NCBI RefSeq assembly: GCF_029227915.1
Contig: NC_079876.1
Coordinates: forward strand, 15,936,001-15,996,000
Length of the DNA: 60,000 nt
Reading direction: 5' to 3'
Source of the DNA: Hydractinia symbiolongicarpus
Lineage: Eukaryota; Cnidaria; Hydrozoa; Anthoathecata; Hydractiniidae
The position numbers and the translations under genes were made by a program. The notes below the pieces were generated by a model that had not been told where the DNA came from, ran no database searches, and was given only the letters and a program-made list of their open reading frames with translations. Shown one piece after another: positions 12,169 through 24,600 of this stretch (within the stretch, counting starts at the first letter, position 1; every line of letters starts with the position of its first letter).

Positions 12169-14159
12169 CTTTGATAGAATGTTTTGTCCCGCTGGCCCTG
12201 GTGTCACTAAATATATGTTAATATCTCAAATTGGTTAACTGAGGCTCCGTATGCCAATGTTATGTGGTCTTATTTGAAGTACTGCCTATATAAAATCGCC
12301 TTTGTTGATAGGCACGCATGTTCGGTATTTTATAGCTTGTCAAAGCAACTTCATAAACAAATATGGCGCTCCCACGCTGACTGTTCATGGGATCAAATAT
12401 AAGAAAAGCAAAAATGATGTGGTAAAAAGTTTGGCTAATTAATCATCTAGATGTATCAATATTTTGAGAGTCCATTTCCTTTACTTTAGATAAAAACTGA
12501 CCCACAACCGCTTGTCTTTTTCAATAAATAAATATGTTCCGTTGGTGTGTTTAAAGCTTTAGCAGCTACAACATCCCACTTAAAAAAAGAGAGTATATAA
12601 TCAAAAATCAACTCAAAGTATCGTACTAATTACGAAAATGATATTTTTTATACCTGTTTTGATTTGTTTGAAAAATATTCGTTAAAGTTGCAAATTATTA
12701 GCTAGAAAAGAAGCTTTGTGTAAGTTGCCATCTTTGTCTCTTGAAATTTAAATAAATTGCTTTGCAGGAGAGCGTGTAACTCTTCCAGGTGATAATTTTG
12801 CTGACTTAGCCATAGCCCAGGATTTTATATATAATATGGTATATATATAATATATTTTAATATTGATAACATGTACTGAGAAGATGAATCTATAGTGCTA
12901 CTATTCTGACCAAAATGGTCCGTAAGTTGTCTTTAGACACGGTGGCCCATCTCTCGACAAGGTGGGCCATTCTTTGGCATGCTGCCCTGTCAATTGACAG
13001 GCTAGGACCAACTTGCAACATGGCGTTAAAAGATCTTTGCATACATCAAGACCATGCATTTAACATAAACTAACTCCAATAAAGTAAAAAAAATGAAATG
13101 CTGCAACTTTTTCTGGCGTTTTTTTGTATATAGCTAGCTGAGATTAAAACGAGGGTGCTGATAAGCCGCATACGATATTTGTTTATAGATATAGTGTTTT
13201 GAAAAAAAATCAAATATTCGCCCGAAAAACCCCGAATAGGCCCGAACAATGCCCGAAAAAAGCCCAGAAAAACAAACAATAATATGATTCAAAAAAAACT
13301 ATAAAAATTAAAATAAACTTACTATGTGGTAGCGAAGTTCTTAAAAGAACTGTTTTTGATGAAGTTTACTTTCTAAATAACTTACATATAAACTTTATTA
13401 ACTATTTTCTCTTCAAGCGCCTTCTTCCCAACTATCGTCTACACGGTTTGTTGCAAGGAATTGCATTCGGAAATGTTCCGGGCGAGTTTTAAAAGTGCGG
13501 GTGTTAGAGGGTGTGTCCATATAAAAGACTACTTTCTTGTCATCTATACTTTCTTAGCACACATTTCTTTGTTACAACCAACCAGCCTGCACTCTTACTG
13601 TGCCTTTACTTATAGGTTTCCTTACTTGGGCCTAGCCTCCCTGATGTGAGCTCAATTAGGCACAGTATACTAAAATGCACTTGATAGGAACTGGGGAAAG
13701 CTGTGTACCAGACTTAACTGGTGTAGACTTAACCCAAAACAAAATGGTATCCAGCTACAAGAAAGAGGAACAAGGTTTTACAACTAATATATCTCACACG
13801 GGCGGTTTCGGGGGTCAACCGCTGATTTTATTTGAAAAGTTGCCTGAACTCGCTCATATATATGCGGGCATTTGCAGCTTATCGGCACCCTGTTAGATTA
13901 AATCAAGTTATGCATTTAAAGTTTCTTGTGGGTAGCAAAAACAACACTACTTGGCAAATATTGGTGCAAGACCAGATCAGCAAATGCATTTTTTAAAGCA
14001 GTTAGAGACTTCCTTGTTACGTGATTAGAGATATTTCACCTGGATTGTTGAGAGCATAATGACTAGCCAAATAATTATGAGTCAATATCAAGATATAACA
14101 TTCAGCTAAGTGTATATATATATGTAATGTTTTATATGTATATACAGCAACGTATATGA
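12169..14159. other. Intergenic, no supported gene
   Basis: This lies between the PRPF38A start and the LINE endonuclease fragment. The first few hundred bases should include the PRPF38A promoter and 5' UTR; I see no certain TATA or initiator. At 12905-13015 are short GTCNATTGACAGGC-like segments related to the minisatellite at 15125-15360, and at 13210-13270 a run of GCCCGAA-type words. Frames at 13461-13649 and 13675-13896 have no recognisable domain. Confidence 0.5.
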
Positions 14160-14162
14160 CGG

Positions 14163-14815
14163 TGTCATCTACGTATTCCACCAACTATATCGTGATCGCT
14201 CAGCGAAGTAGGGAATACGTCAGTGCAGTGAACATTGTCAGGACAATTAGTGAAAAATAAATCAATTGTCATTGATGACGTAGAAGACGTTCTCGTGGGT
14301 TTATTGATAAGTTGTTTAAAATCATGCACATTAATTGTAGATTTAAAATCTTTATTGACGTTTGTAACATTACAGTCCACATTGAAATCTCCCATGGATA
14401 TAGTTTCCTTATTTTCTTGATTGATACAATTTAAATGATCGTCAAATGTTTCGTTATATTTAGATGGTAAGTACTTTGAACCCTCTGGAGGGCGATAGAA
14501 ACACCCTACTAAAATTGATTTCGATTTTTTAATAAAAATTTCAAGCCACAGAGACTCTAAAGTTGAATTTTCTAAATCCAGCCTTTGCTTAAAATTAATA
14601 TTGTTTTTGACATGAACAGCCACGCCTCCTCCTTTTCCAGATTTTCTGTTTCTTTTAACCAAAGTGTAACCAGACAGTTCATAAAGAGCATCATTGTCAC
14701 TAAAATCCTTGTTCAAAATATGTGTTTCAGACAAGGTTATAATGTCAATTTTTGAATCATGCTTGTGTACTAACGCTTCCAAGTGGGCAAAGTTTGAAAG
14801 TAACCCATATATAAG
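14163..14815 (-). pseudogene. LINE apurinic-type endonuclease domain, 3'-truncated
   Basis: About 215 aa of a non-LTR retrotransposon endonuclease (exonuclease-endonuclease-phosphatase fold). Motifs in order: LLSNFAHLEALVHKHD (the frame extends upstream of the ATG at 14782), LSETH with the catalytic Glu, a GGGVAVHVKNN block, GCFYRPPEGS, GDFNVDCN with the Asp/Asn pair, IDLFFTNCPDNV and SLSDHDIV with the catalytic Asp-His. All core residues are present, but the frame stops right after the SDHD motif, with no reverse transcriptase following. This is therefore an isolated domain, not an active element. The style resembles CR1/L2-group LINEs. Confidence 0.85.
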
Positions 14816-15124
14816 TATTTATGTTTAGCTACTTTTTAAGATAATCTTTGGTGGAATTATTGCAACTTGATATTGCTCATTACTTTATCTATATTTGTAA
14901 TAGATTATATTTAAAGAAGTCATGATTTTTCTCCTCCATTTATTTCTTGTTCTCTTTGTTTTGTTTTCTTAAGTCCTCTCCTATAGACACTGTATTTGTC
15001 CACAGTTGGGTCAGGCCTGTCTTCAAATTTTTAAAAAAATTGAAACAGTATGTTGCCCATGTTACAAGGTTTACCTTTAGTCTGAGAGACTTCAGACTGA
15101 CCCATGCTCTGGCTGTTTCTAAAA

Positions 15125-15360
15125 GGTGTTAATAGTTGGGCATGTCCCATCTTATGACACAGTCTTTTAAAAGAATGGAAATTCTTTGTCAATAGTTAGG
15201 CCTGTCCCCTCTTATGACACATTTTCTAAAATTGCAAGAGTCCTTTATGTACAGTTGAGTTTGTCCCATCCGATGACGCGTTTTTTTTAAAGCGGGAGAT
15301 TCCTTCGTCAATAGTTGGGCCTGTACCAACTTAAGACAATTTTGCATACATTTGTCCAAA
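15125..15360. repeat. Minisatellite, unit about 60 bp, about four diverged copies
   Basis: Units contain CAATAGTTGGGCCTGTCC followed by CTTATGACAC and a T/A-rich spacer. They start near 15130, 15190, 15250 and 15306. Partial, more diverged copies extend to 14990 on the left and 15490 on the right, where shorter GGGCCTGTCNATAGNTGGG words recur. Related words also appear at 12905-13015 and near 57565-57600. Confidence 0.7.
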
Positions 15361-15489
15361 GTTGGACCGGGCCTGTCAATAGATGGGTTATCCCAACGGC
15401 GAACACACCGACCTGTCTTTTGACGGGCTGTCCTGTCTTAAGACGGCCAGTCCCGCGTCCAAAGCTGGGCCGGTGTCCGTAGTTGGGTC

Positions 15490-16110
15490 TATTATTCCTA
15501 TTGCAAAAAGGTAATAACACAAGAGAATATTTTATAATTATTAACAAAATTCAACTTATATAGTTATCATAATTTACTCTTTTTCTTTTGCTCCAAGTTT
15601 TGTTTAATGGGTTTAAAGGACCCTTTTTTTCATCCAAGTGATAATGGAAAACTGGGTTTAATTTCAAAAAAGTGATGACTTTTAACGTGGAAGCATGCTG
15701 TAAACACGAGAAATGTAGCTCTATGGTTGCTTTATTATTTTGAATTTTACTTTTACTGAATTCTCAACATAGACATAACATATAAACAGGATGAGATGAA
15801 CTTTTTTAAAGTGGGAAGTAAAACACATAAAATTTGAATAGCATTTTTCGGCGAAAAGTATACTGCTTATCCATCTTTTTGCTAATGTAGCACTAATAGC
15901 TTGATAATGATAGGTGGAGGTATTCCTTTGCGAAATACCTTAAGAAATAGTCAAAATTGAGTGTGAACCATCCACAAACAGTGGTTATTACTATCCTTGC
16001 CCTAGGTAAGCATTTTGGTTCATGACTGTCAATATTGTTTTACATCACTGTAAATAAATAATCAAAATAGTTTTGTGTGTTAGCTAAAAGTGGCATCCAC
16101 AAGATGGTCA
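15490..16110. other. Intergenic, nothing recognised
   Basis: AT-rich sequence upstream of SPEF2 with no coding-like frame and no inverted-repeat element that I can delimit. Confidence 0.4.
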
Positions 16111-16115
16111 TTGCA

Positions 16116-16177
16116 TTGTATATTATTATGTAGTAATACAAACTGAGGAGTTTGTATTACTACATAATAATATACAA
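16116..16177. repeat. Perfect hairpin, 29-bp arms, 4-nt loop
   Basis: The left arm starts TTGTATATTATTATGTAGTA, the loop is GAGG (16145-16148), and the right arm is an exact inverse complement over 29 bases. It lies about 550 bp upstream of the SPEF2 start codon. It could be a foldback or MITE remnant; such perfection suggests recent origin. Confidence 0.9.
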
Positions 16178-16189
16178 ATTTACATATAC

Positions 16190-16345
16190 AGGTACTGGTG
16201 TTATATCATGTGCAAATACATAGCATGTGCATTACAGACACTGGCATCATACCATGTGCAGCAAAATACATGGTATACACATCACAGATGCTGGTGTCAT
16301 ATTAGTACAGCCAAATGCATGGTATACAGATTCCAGGCTCTAGTT
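16190..16345. repeat. Tandem repeat, unit about 53 bp, three diverged copies
   Basis: Repeated words ACTGGTGT(T/C)AT, CATGTGCA and AAATACAT(A/G)G recur at about 53-bp spacing just upstream of SPEF2 and next to the perfect hairpin. Confidence 0.6.
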
Positions 16346-16725
16346 GTGTCATTTTGTTTTCAAAGGAATCGTTCAAAAAGCCTTCTGTTGAGCCGAGTGC
16401 CACAATTCAAAAAATCTGAATTGTACCCTGATATATCTAATGATATAGATATATGATATGATACGATTATATTGAAATATATACTGAAAGGTTACAGTCC
16501 AAATTTATTATTATGCAAACTTTAAAAGGCCTTGTTAAAAATTTTAAAACTAAATCATAACAATGGAAGGCATTTGGTGTTTTTATCTTTTTTGGCCACC
16601 TTATTAATTTACTTGTATATAGTGTTTATAATTATTTGTGTTTTATACTTGATACATTTGTTGTGTCAGTAATAAGAAATTGTCTGTTATATTTTACAGA
16701 AAACATGTAATGAAAATTGTCAAAA

Positions 16726-18651
16726 ATGTCTGAAATACTCTGCAGATGGCTTAACGAGGATGTCAAGTTAAGCCAAAAAGTTGGTGAGTTTTCCACAAGT
16801 TTTGGTTGATCTCACACAATTCTTTTCCCCTTAAAAATACTGAGAATATTAGTTTTAAAAATGTGTTTAGTAATAAATGATGTGCAATCAGCCTTTACTA
16901 GTTGTCAGCCCATGGAAGAATCCACAGTTCCACTCTTCCTCAAATTTTCACGTGTCATACTTCCTTTTTCATGCATCCTTGCCTTCCTATTAGCCTGAAG
17001 TAATGAAATTTGTTTGGACCGGGGCATTTTCTTTTTTTGATTGTGGAAAGTATACTTATCTTGCAAAAGTTTCAGGAAAAAGAAGTTTATTATTGAAATG
17101 CTTCTTTGACTTTATTTGACAGTAGTTTGATATAAAAGGAGAGGTTTATTAAGCCTTTCCAGGGTTTTGCCTGATTATTTGTTTTATGAGGATCCTTAAC
17201 AGTATATGAAGGACCCTTTATTCAGGAGGGTACAAAATATTACCCTTTTAAGAATTGCGTGAATCTAAATCTTTTTTTAGATCCAAATAATTTTGCGGAA
17301 TGTTTCGGAAATGGCTATCTTATTGGAGAATTACTTAGTCAATATGGATTACAGGTACAGTTCTTATATATTTTTTGTAAAATATTTCTCAAAAAAATTG
17401 TACGTAGGTGCATAAAATAAAAATCTTTCTCTGCAAATGTTAACCATTTTTCAAGAGGACATTCCCTTTCCAATTGCCTTTATTTTCATATTAATTAGAG
17501 TTCTATCTAGGTTTATTACTTTTTTGTTCTGTTTTTTTATTTTAGGACGACTTCAGTTTGTTCTCTCAATCACGGTATAAGATCTGTTAAAAAATATTTT
17601 TTTATTTGCATTCTTCCAAATACTATTACTAAAAATCTGTTGAAAAAAAGTTATTTCTTCCTCTCAGTTAAAATTACATAACCACAGACAGATCAAGGAA
17701 GGTCTGGCTTGATAAACAGCTTGGTATAGGATTTTAATTACGTCAGAAACATATCTGGGATGAGAAGTTTTCGTTATTGATGTCTCTAAAATTGAATATG
17801 CAACCTATTTTATGTGAATTGTTTATGCACATTCTTACTACACAGCAGGGCTAATTTAACCTAGAAGAATCTCAGATATTTCTGAATTCAAAACATTTTG
17901 CATAACTGTGTATGTATATTGGATGCTTAAACCACTTTGATCACTATAACTTGCAATTCTTTTCTTTAGATCAGCTGATACAAAATTGAATAATTTTTTC
18001 CGCATAGAACCAACAATGGCGTTACTAGACATCAAGTTTGACACAAACATGGTATGTCTGTTGCACTTGTATTTTGCAGCACCCAAAGTTGGAAGTACCA
18101 ATAATGATCCTCATAACAGAATCTAGATCTCGTTGTATGTATATGTATGGCCTTTAATAAGATTTGACCATAGTATCATAGCAATTAAAAATCATTTAGT
18201 GGCCTTTCGGTTCCAGAAACTGAAGTCACCCTAATTTAAAATTTCTATTTTGTCCCCCAAACACTAGAAAATATTACCTAAAATTATGGAATATGGAATG
18301 TGTTATTGCAACATGACAAAAATGTTGTATTAAAAATCTTTTTAGTTACTATTTTACAGGGTTTTCTTTGCCATACTGTAATAGCCAGAGTATATTTCAA
18401 ACTTTACTGATTAATAAGTTAAGAGCATAATAGTTTTCAATGACCGTAACAAAAGTGTTGTTGTAATATTTAACTTGTAGGCGAGAGAAATCATCAATGA
18501 GAGACCTGGAATGGCCACCAGACTACTGTACCAGTTATTTATAGCATTGGGGAAGAAGTCTAAAATGAATTTAACAGGTTTTGCTATGGAGACTATGCGA
18601 CCACTTGGTCCTGCCAGGTTAGGTGTTATCGAAAGCGACATGTACAAAGAG
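16726..18651 (+). other. SPEF2: SPEF2 exons 1-5: N-terminal CH-like domain
   Basis: Exons 16726-16783, 17281-17354, 17546-17574, 17970-18051, 18481-18651 (aa 1-138). Recognisable blocks are MSEILCRWLN, FGNGYLIGELLSQY, DDFSLFSQS, KLNNFFRIEPTMALLDI, and RPGMATRLLYQLFIALGKK. These match the SPEF/CLAMP-type calponin-homology fold, which in axonemal proteins is generally linked to microtubule binding. The exon 5 donor follows the codons MYKE. Confidence 0.93.
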
Positions 18652-21600
18652 GTTTGTAATTTAACTGATTTTATTTTTTCAGATACTATTATTGTTACTT
18701 CTAAAATAAGTTCAGGTAAATAATAACATGCAAATATAACTGCAAATACTACTTCTTAACATATGTTTAGTTTATAAAAGCAGTAACAACCAGTAATCAG
18801 TTAATCTGTCACTTAATGACAAATAATGAGTATTATTATTTTTAAATTTTAATTTTAAATTAACAATTACACAACAAAATTTAATAATTACCCAGGTGAG
18901 TTTATTTAAACCTTAACAACATACAAAATCTTATATTCTTCTTAATTTTTGCATTGTCAAATTACTGGTTACTCTTTGCTCCCATATGTGCAGCGTTGTG
19001 TTTTAAACCTATTCAGTCTGGGTTTTTCGAACACATTATGAACAGGGTGTGGGCTCAATAACTTTTGAATACCACTATCTGCTTAAAATTCAATTACTTT
19101 AATTCTAGAGCCAATTTTTACATTCTGTTAAAAGTTTTCGATAGTTAAAAAAAAGATATTTAACATATTGTTTAGTTCTTACATAATTCGCATAAAAAAA
19201 TGCAAAAAATTGTCTAAAAATTCTATATTCGTCAATTTTCGTGTAAAATCCAAAAAGGAAATCAGATTAATTATGTGTCCCAAATTTACAGAATAATCCT
19301 TAATGAAAAAAATATATCCTGGGCTCTGTGTGGTATTGGACCTAAAAATCTGGCATGCAGGTGTATAGATAAATATTAACTTCCTTCCCCCCCCCCTGGA
19401 TTGAATAGGGTTAACATAAATTAGAACAAGAATATTTGTATTTTGTAAGCATATTCCTTAATTGTATTTTACACCCAGAGATTGAAGACATTAGTTCCAC
19501 GACAAGTTGATGTTGACTTTGATAAATTAGTGACAAAGTATGACGAAAAACAAAGAGAGGTGGAGGAGCAAGCTTTAAGAGCTAAGTATGACAAATATAC
19601 AGATAATTGCAACTGAGTGCCAATATTATAAAATAAAAATCGACTGAATTTTGTGTGTTTTAACATTTAGGCAAGAAGAGGAGAGAAAGTTAAAAAAGTA
19701 TCAGCAAGGCTTGAGGCAAAAAGAACTAGAAAGAGTATGGAATCCGGATTGACTTTATTGTTACAACTTTTTGGTTAATTCTGTCCGTTAGTTTGTCCAA
19801 TTGTTTGTTAGTTTGAGTAAAAATTTTAGAAAATTAACTGAGACATACAATTTATTACTTTAATTATATAACTTACATTGATCCCACATCTATTTTTTTT
19901 TTATTTCTAGTCTCGTCAAATAAGAGAACAACAGGACAAAATCATGGCTAAAATTAAAGGAGCGAATGTCAAAATCCCAAAGCCCCCACAACAAAAGGTG
20001 AATGTCTGTTTTTTATCCATTTGTTTATTTATTTTCATTTATTTATCTTCAGAATGTACCAAATATGTTTTTGGGTTTTAGAAATCTGGGAAGACTCAGC
20101 AAGAGGTATTAAAGGAGAGGGAAATCCAGGTGACTGCTTTACTAAATGTTTGTTGGGTTTTATATTCATCAGAAAATGAAAACAAGTGCCATGAATGTTT
20201 TATCACTATAAGAGGTGCTAAATAAAATACGTTTGCATAACAATATGACATATGTTTTGAATTAAGATTTATTTGTGCTAATTATTGGTAAGCAAAAATA
20301 AGGTATTTTTGCCTTGCACCTTGTTTACCACATAAACCAATGCTGCTGTCTTAAAAATATCCCCTTACATACGAAGCCTGCGTGCCACATTCTGTTTAGG
20401 GCAATGGTTTGATAAACAGGTTGGGTTAGGATTAAGTTTTTATTTGGAAATACCCTTGCAAAAGCTATGTCTCCTTTTAGAGTGTTTATTGCAACATTGA
20501 CAAATTTGAAAAACGTTTGCAAAATATGAGATCAATTGCATCACCAGAATCTTCAGATCAAATTAGGTATACTTCAAATTATGTTCTTTTGTTTTTGTTT
20601 TTTTCGAAATGTTGTTAACAAACAGTTTTTACAATGTCTTTTTGTTTAAGGGAAATTGATGTTGATATTGAAACATTTCTCAGCGATTCCCAAACTAAGA
20701 AGTCCCCGAAAACAAGTGACTTTGTCAAGGTATGCCACATTTCTTTATGTTTTGCTAAAGTATTATTTCTACGCATGTGAAAAGGTGGTTTATGGAAATA
20801 TTATGTGTAGGGTTTTTTTACTCATGAAAATATGTTGATAATTTTTGTTGACTTTGTAAACACCAGCTGACTTATGTCATATTCATACTTTTTCTGGACA
20901 CTAAAGTTTTTCTAAACCCTCTTGAACTATTAAAATGTAAATCCAAAATGAAATAAACCAACTGACCACATGCTAAAATTGGAATGAAAGTGTGAATGTA
21001 AAAGTGTGAGTTGGATGAAAAAGTTGTTGATTGCATATAGCAAGTTAGGTACTAAGTCACCTCAGTGATGTATAAAAAATTATAAAAATTTTAGCCAGAA
21101 GAAAACTTTGATTATGTGATGAAGATCAGACAGCGACTCAATGAAGATGCCAATGCACGAAAAGTAAACTTTTCTTTATCGCTGTGTGCATATTTGTAGG
21201 GGCATTCCCATAGTACATATGCATAAAGGGGAGGCAGGGATCAAGCCAAAAGTGTGCAATTGCACGAAATAGGGAGGGGGTTGTCAAGGTGAAGTAATTT
21301 TAAAACTTATGTATTTTTTACAGCAGACGCTTACTATGCAATATATTATTGTGTTAAAAAGTATTTTTAAAAATTATAAATGATTGAGTAATTAAATCAA
21401 AAAAGAAATGGAATAAAGGAAAGGGGATAATTGAAAGTATGTACACAAGAGAGGGTCCTAGCGGACGTTTACACACAAGGGCTTGGGGAGGCCTAATTTT
21501 AGTGATTTTTTGTTGGTGCACTATGAGGATGTTCCCGATGCAAATAATTCTTTCATTTTTTTATTTCTTTGGATGTTTATTGATTCGATTCTTTGTTACT

Positions 21601-24600
21601 TTTGATATTTCAGGAAAGAGAAAAAAGAAGAAGAAAAGTACTTGTTGAGCAAATGGAAGCACATGAAATGCAACAAGTATAAAAAAATTCATCATTGACA
21701 ACAAGAAAAATCATTTTTAATAAATTTTAGTCTATTTTTTCATCTTTTTTATAGGAGAGCGCGAGGGAGAACATTCTTGTTAACAGACTGATGAGACAGT
21801 CTCAAATGGAGCGCAGAATAGCTGTGCAACTTATGCATGTTCGCCATGAAAAGGAGGTGATACGGAATAACAGGTTGTCCCTTCTTAGCAAATTTAAACA
21901 AGGTTTTTCTAAATGTTTGTTTTACATATTGAATAAGACTGCTGTTTTTCATGTATATTTACAAAAATTCTGGAAGTAGCAACCGCAGTAATTTTCGATT
22001 GTATGTTGAAGAACGTTGTTCAAGCTGACATATGTCTTGCATTGCAATCTCTGGTGACAACAAGTAGCGAGTCATCACAATCTGGCTAAACTGGATTTTT
22101 GCATTTTTAATTATATTTTTGTTGAACCAGCTCTAAATGAGTAAGCTATTAACTAACTTAGACCAGTATACGTTGTAATAAAGATTTTTGGTGTACATTA
22201 TAGGCTGGAAAGGGAACGTCAGTTCACAGAAAGAAGATTACAAGACTTTCAAGATGCTCTGGAAAGGGAAGCTGTATGTTCATACAACGCTTTTAAATAT
22301 TTATTTTTTATTCCTCTTATTTCAATAAGACTCTTCTAACTAGGCAATATGTCACCAAGCTAAAATTGACTATGCCAAAGATGTCCAACAAAGTCAAGAA
22401 TTGCATGATTCTATTGCAAAAGAACGGGCATTACGGAAAAGTGAAAAGCATTATGGCTTATGTAGAGAGGTATGCAGCTTTGAAATACCATAGTTCAATT
22501 AAAATTACTATCTCTAAGAATGTTGAGGTATTCTAGGTGCAGGACCAAAAAATATATTTTTTAAGGACTTTAACAATTTACAACCAGATGTTACATATTC
22601 CCTATCGATATGAATACCTGGAATGTTTGTCAACTCCAGGCAAGAGCATCTGGAAATTTAGCTCCACTGACTGTTAGTTAAAGTTTAGGTTTGAAGGGAT
22701 GGCACTTGAATGATGAAGGATTTTCTAGTTATTCTATATATACCATAAGACTTGTCTTTTTTGTAAAAAAGATTCACTCCTCAAAGAATATTTTATATGA
22801 AATTCCTTTTACAAGATTTTATAGTGCCTGGACTTTGTGTCTCTTGCCAAATTTCTTGTGGTCCAACTACGTGTTTCTCCAAAAATTTCAAGTAGTGTAA
22901 CTACGTAAATGAATATTTGTATAAATGGTCTGTAATAACACATCTATTTTAGATCTTACTGGATATTGTTGACTTTGCATGTAAAGTGGGAGAGTACAGA
23001 GAATTAACTGAAAAGTAAGTTTTGCCAGTGATGTGTTGAAGTGGAATTTACATCTAGTACTCACTTACTACGCACACTGTGTAACAGTAGTCGTTGTGTA
23101 ATACTCTGCAAATTGATTGTTTTTGTTTCCTATGTGTTTTATAAAAAGTGCAAACTAATTACTGAATCATACTTTTCTTAGGCACCTGCCACCAAAAATT
23201 GTGAGGGAATGGAAAGCATTGTTTCTAAACTCCAAGCCTTTGTATGAGAATCCTGTAAGTCATGAAAATTGTTAGTTCTGTATTTGTAAACCTGCACTTT
23301 TGGATTTGGTCCATTCACTGGTCTTTAGTTACAGTAATCACAATGATTGTATAAAAAAATGTAGTTTGCTCTCTTTCAACCAAAATTTACATTTTATTTT
23401 TTTTATTACTAGCTTTATTACTAGCTCTAAGAAAATAGGGTAATCTTATGATGAAATTACTTCATCACAACAAAAGTATATTTTAAGATTTTTTTGTGAT
23501 AAAGTAACATCTTATAGTTTAACAACCATCATTGATTGGATAAGAAAGCTTTCAACACTAAAGAAAGAAAATTTGAAATTAGGCATTATTTTGGTACAAT
23601 CCCTCGCTGGTTCATTGTTTTGTTTATACTTCAAGGTTGTGGAGGTTGACCCTGAAGCAGAAGAATTGCTTGCACTGGAAGAGTCTAAACAAACATTGTT
23701 GGATGAAGAAGACTTTTTAGAGTACAAGGTACTTTAAGCTAACGCCACCTATGAGTTTTTGTTTTCTAGAAAGATGGTAGATCTAGCTTTGTACTTCTTC
23801 TTTTTTTTTAGAATTTTGTTGGAGAATGGATACCTGTTGAAGGACAATCTTCTGTTGTCAAGGAAAACACTGTGCTTGGTTTTATTTTAAAACGATTGAA
23901 TAATATTTTATATCCTCCCACTGTGAGTATTTGTATGTTATTTTTTTTTAATGTTTCATTGCATTATATTGTGCTCAATCTTAATTGTAAAGCCATTTCA
24001 TTCTACGATTACTGTGGAAATCAGTAGATAATGAAAACTGCGTAATATACAATGCTGACAACATAGGTAAATTGTAGATTGAAATAACTCATTGTTCTAC
24101 ATAAATTAAACAGTGGCGCTTGAATTGAGACAGAGCAAAAAAAATATTGTTTTTTGGGGTGGCGTAAGTAATTCTTTGTTACGCTGTGATAAATCACAAA
24201 AAAATGTCTGTTGTAACTGCAACATAGTAGCCACTACATTTAGAATAAATTATGCTTCTCTTTTTAATTTTCGGATTTAAGTGTTGCTAACTTCTTCGAT
24301 GTTTCGCCTTGACATATTTGTAAAGAAAATGTGCCAAAATTAGATCTGACTCTTTGAAAGGTGCAAAATTATTATTTTTTGTATAGCTTTTCTCTTACGA
24401 TTAAAACAATTTGAGGTCATTTTTAAAGATCTTTCACAGTTATGTAGAAATTTTCTTTTTTAAAAAAATCTTTATTGGTTCTCAAAATAAAAATAATTTT
24501 TCTTATAATTTTTGCTAATTTTCCAAAATTAAAACGTTAGCTACTACCACCCTGGATATAATTTTCGGGGAACTACCCATGGTTCAACTCTTTCCTGACA

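Noticed and set aside
16116-16177. Bacterial-type terminator
   Set aside because: The surroundings are clearly eukaryotic; a perfect AT-rich palindrome has no such meaning here.
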